Of a stretch of 64,000 bases of DNA, positions 63,093 to 64,000 are shown one piece after another. Position numbers and translations under genes: made by a program. The DNA is from Clostridia bacterium (GTDB lineage Bacteria > Bacillota > Clostridia > Peptostreptococcales > Anaerovoracaceae). How positions within the stretch are numbered: position 1 is the first letter of the stretch; every line of letters begins with the position of its first letter. Where the stretch lies: positions 1 to 64,000 of the forward strand of contig CAAFTW010000014.1 in NCBI GenBank assembly GCA_900766045.1, in the 5' to 3' direction. Below the pieces are notes generated by a model. It did not search any database. It was not told the DNA's origin and saw only the letters and a program-made list of their open reading frames with translations.

Positions 63093-64000
63093 TTGAAGAC
63101 ATTCCGCAGGATATTCAGTAAAGTATTCAGTTTGATTTTTAACAGGCTGACCATCGTGCTGGCGGCCATTGCCATCCAGCTTACCTACTTTATCATGCTT
63201 ATCCTGCGGCTTTCTGCATATGCGCACTGGGTCAACGTATCATTCCGCGCGCTGACGGTTCTGATGGTTATCTATATCGTCTGGCAGGACAGAAATCCGG
63301 CATATAAAATCGGCTGGATCGTGTTTATGGCGATGTTCCCGGAAGTCGGTGCGGTCTTGTTCATTGTTTTTGGCGGAAGACTGCCGAGCCGGGGAATACG
63401 AAAACGTCTGGCCCGACAGGAAGCCCTGCATAAAAATGACTTTCTGCAGGTTGAACCGCTGGACATGCTGGGAGAGAACCGGGAGCGCAGCACGGCACGT
63501 TATGTCGCGGAACATGGCGCCTACCCGCTGTGGGACCACACGGCGAGTAAGTATTATCCAGTCGGGGAAAAACTGTTCGATGACATGATGGAAGATCTGA
63601 AGAAGGCAGAGCACTTTATCTTCATCGAATATTTTATTATCTCCAAGGGAACGCTTTGGGATGAAATCGTTCAGATCCTGAAGGAGAAAGCGTCGCAGGG
63701 GGTGGACATCCGCATTATTTACGATGATGTAGGATCCATGCACAAGCTCCCGCGTCACTTCTCCCGCCAGCTTCAGGAGGCCGGCATTCAGGTGATGGAT
63801 TTCAATACCATGAAGCCGTTCGTTTCTCTGGTGTACAATAACAGAGACCACCGGAAAATTATGGTGATCGATGGTTACGTCGGATACAGCGGCGGCGTCA
63901 ATATTTCTGATGAATACGCCAACCGCATCGTGCGTTTTGGACACTGGAAAGATAGCGGGACCAGAATTGAAGGAGAGGCAGTCTGGAACTATACCGTCAT
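63093..64000 (+). CDS. cls: Cardiolipin synthase, N-terminal part
   Basis: The reading frame is open from TTG 63093 (MKTFRRIF) to the window end, about 302 residues; the gene continues beyond. Two membrane helices (about 18-40 and 45-65) and a third near 75-95 are followed by the first phospholipase-D HKD motif, NNRDHRKIMVIDGYVGYSGG. Full proteins are about 480-510 residues with a second HKD. Joins phosphatidylglycerols into cardiolipin at the membrane. GAGAGGT precedes the TTG. Confidence 0.9.
   Translation, partial: MKTFRRIFSKVFSLIFNRLTIVLAAIAIQLTYFIMLILRLSAYAHWVNVSFRALTVLMVIYIVWQDRNPAYKIGWIVFMAMFPEVGAVLFIVFGGRLPSRGIRKRLARQEALHKNDFLQVEPLDMLGENRERSTARYVAEHGAYPLWDHTASKYYPVGEKLFDDMMEDLKKAEHFIFIEYFIISKGTLWDEIVQILKEKASQGVDIRIIYDDVGSMHKLPRHFSRQLQEAGIQVMDFNTMKPFVSLVYNNRDHRKIMVIDGYVGYSGGVNISDEYANRIVRFGHWKDSGTRIEGEAVWNYTV

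Overview
The window is a contiguous stretch of a low-to-mid-GC Bacillota chromosome, most probably an anaerobic fermentative member of the Clostridia (Lachnospiraceae-like; family not certain). The pointers are strong Shine-Dalgarno sites with ATG, GTG and TTG starts, a bifunctional AdhE, formate-tetrahydrofolate ligase, an ECF folate transporter behind a THF riboswitch, Pta, D-lactate dehydrogenase and OmpR-type two-component systems. No respiratory genes, prophage, insertion sequence or CRISPR array is visible. It reads as core chromosome with a few unusual proteins.

Layout: 0-0.65 kb is the 3' end of a ClC channel gene. 1.2-14 kb is a translation and nucleotide block: rho (with a nine-copy 66-bp repeat), a DUF1385 membrane protein, prmC, a predicted ABC-class ATPase, rpmE, an ATP-grasp gene, prfA, tsaC/sua5, rpiB, upp and tyrS. 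14.4-19.3 kb holds a TetR regulator, a P-type cation ATPase and an NhaC antiporter. 19.4-20.4 kb is rplM-rpsI. 20.6-25.7 kb holds an isochorismatase-like hydrolase, a lipoprotein, a HAD phosphatase, a two-component system and an overlapping TIM-barrel gene. Two identical tRNA-Lys(CTT) genes at 25.7 and 32.6 kb bracket ppx-ppk (minus strand) and a second two-component system.

32.9-42 kb is a catabolic region: a BlaI-type repressor, an APC permease, a minus-strand D-lactate dehydrogenase fused to an N-terminal HPr domain, a 1-kb divergent regulatory region with six GTATAC palindromes, adhE, and an adjacent degenerate copy of the AdhE alcohol-dehydrogenase domain. 42.3-47.4 kb holds an alpha/beta hydrolase, fhs, a THF riboswitch and folT-folC. 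47.5-54.6 kb holds a small membrane protein, a cysteine-rich protein, pta, a MATE transporter, a Nudix hydrolase, an MBL-fold protein, a D-Ala-D-Ala carboxypeptidase and a PIN-like nuclease. 54.7-64 kb holds two low-complexity envelope proteins, a UPF0182 membrane protein, a long glutamine synthetase, serS and the start of a cardiolipin synthase gene.

Functionally, lactate (HPr-LDH) and ethanol (AdhE) production are divergently transcribed from one control region, and Pta, Fhs and FolT/FolC supply acetyl-phosphate and one-carbon metabolism. The most unusual observation is the HPr-LDH fusion. It keeps phosphorylatable His15 and naturally carries Asp at position 46, the residue used experimentally to mimic HPr(Ser-P). 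Next are the AdhE-like protein without iron ligands, the repeat-expanded Rho and the GTATAC cluster.
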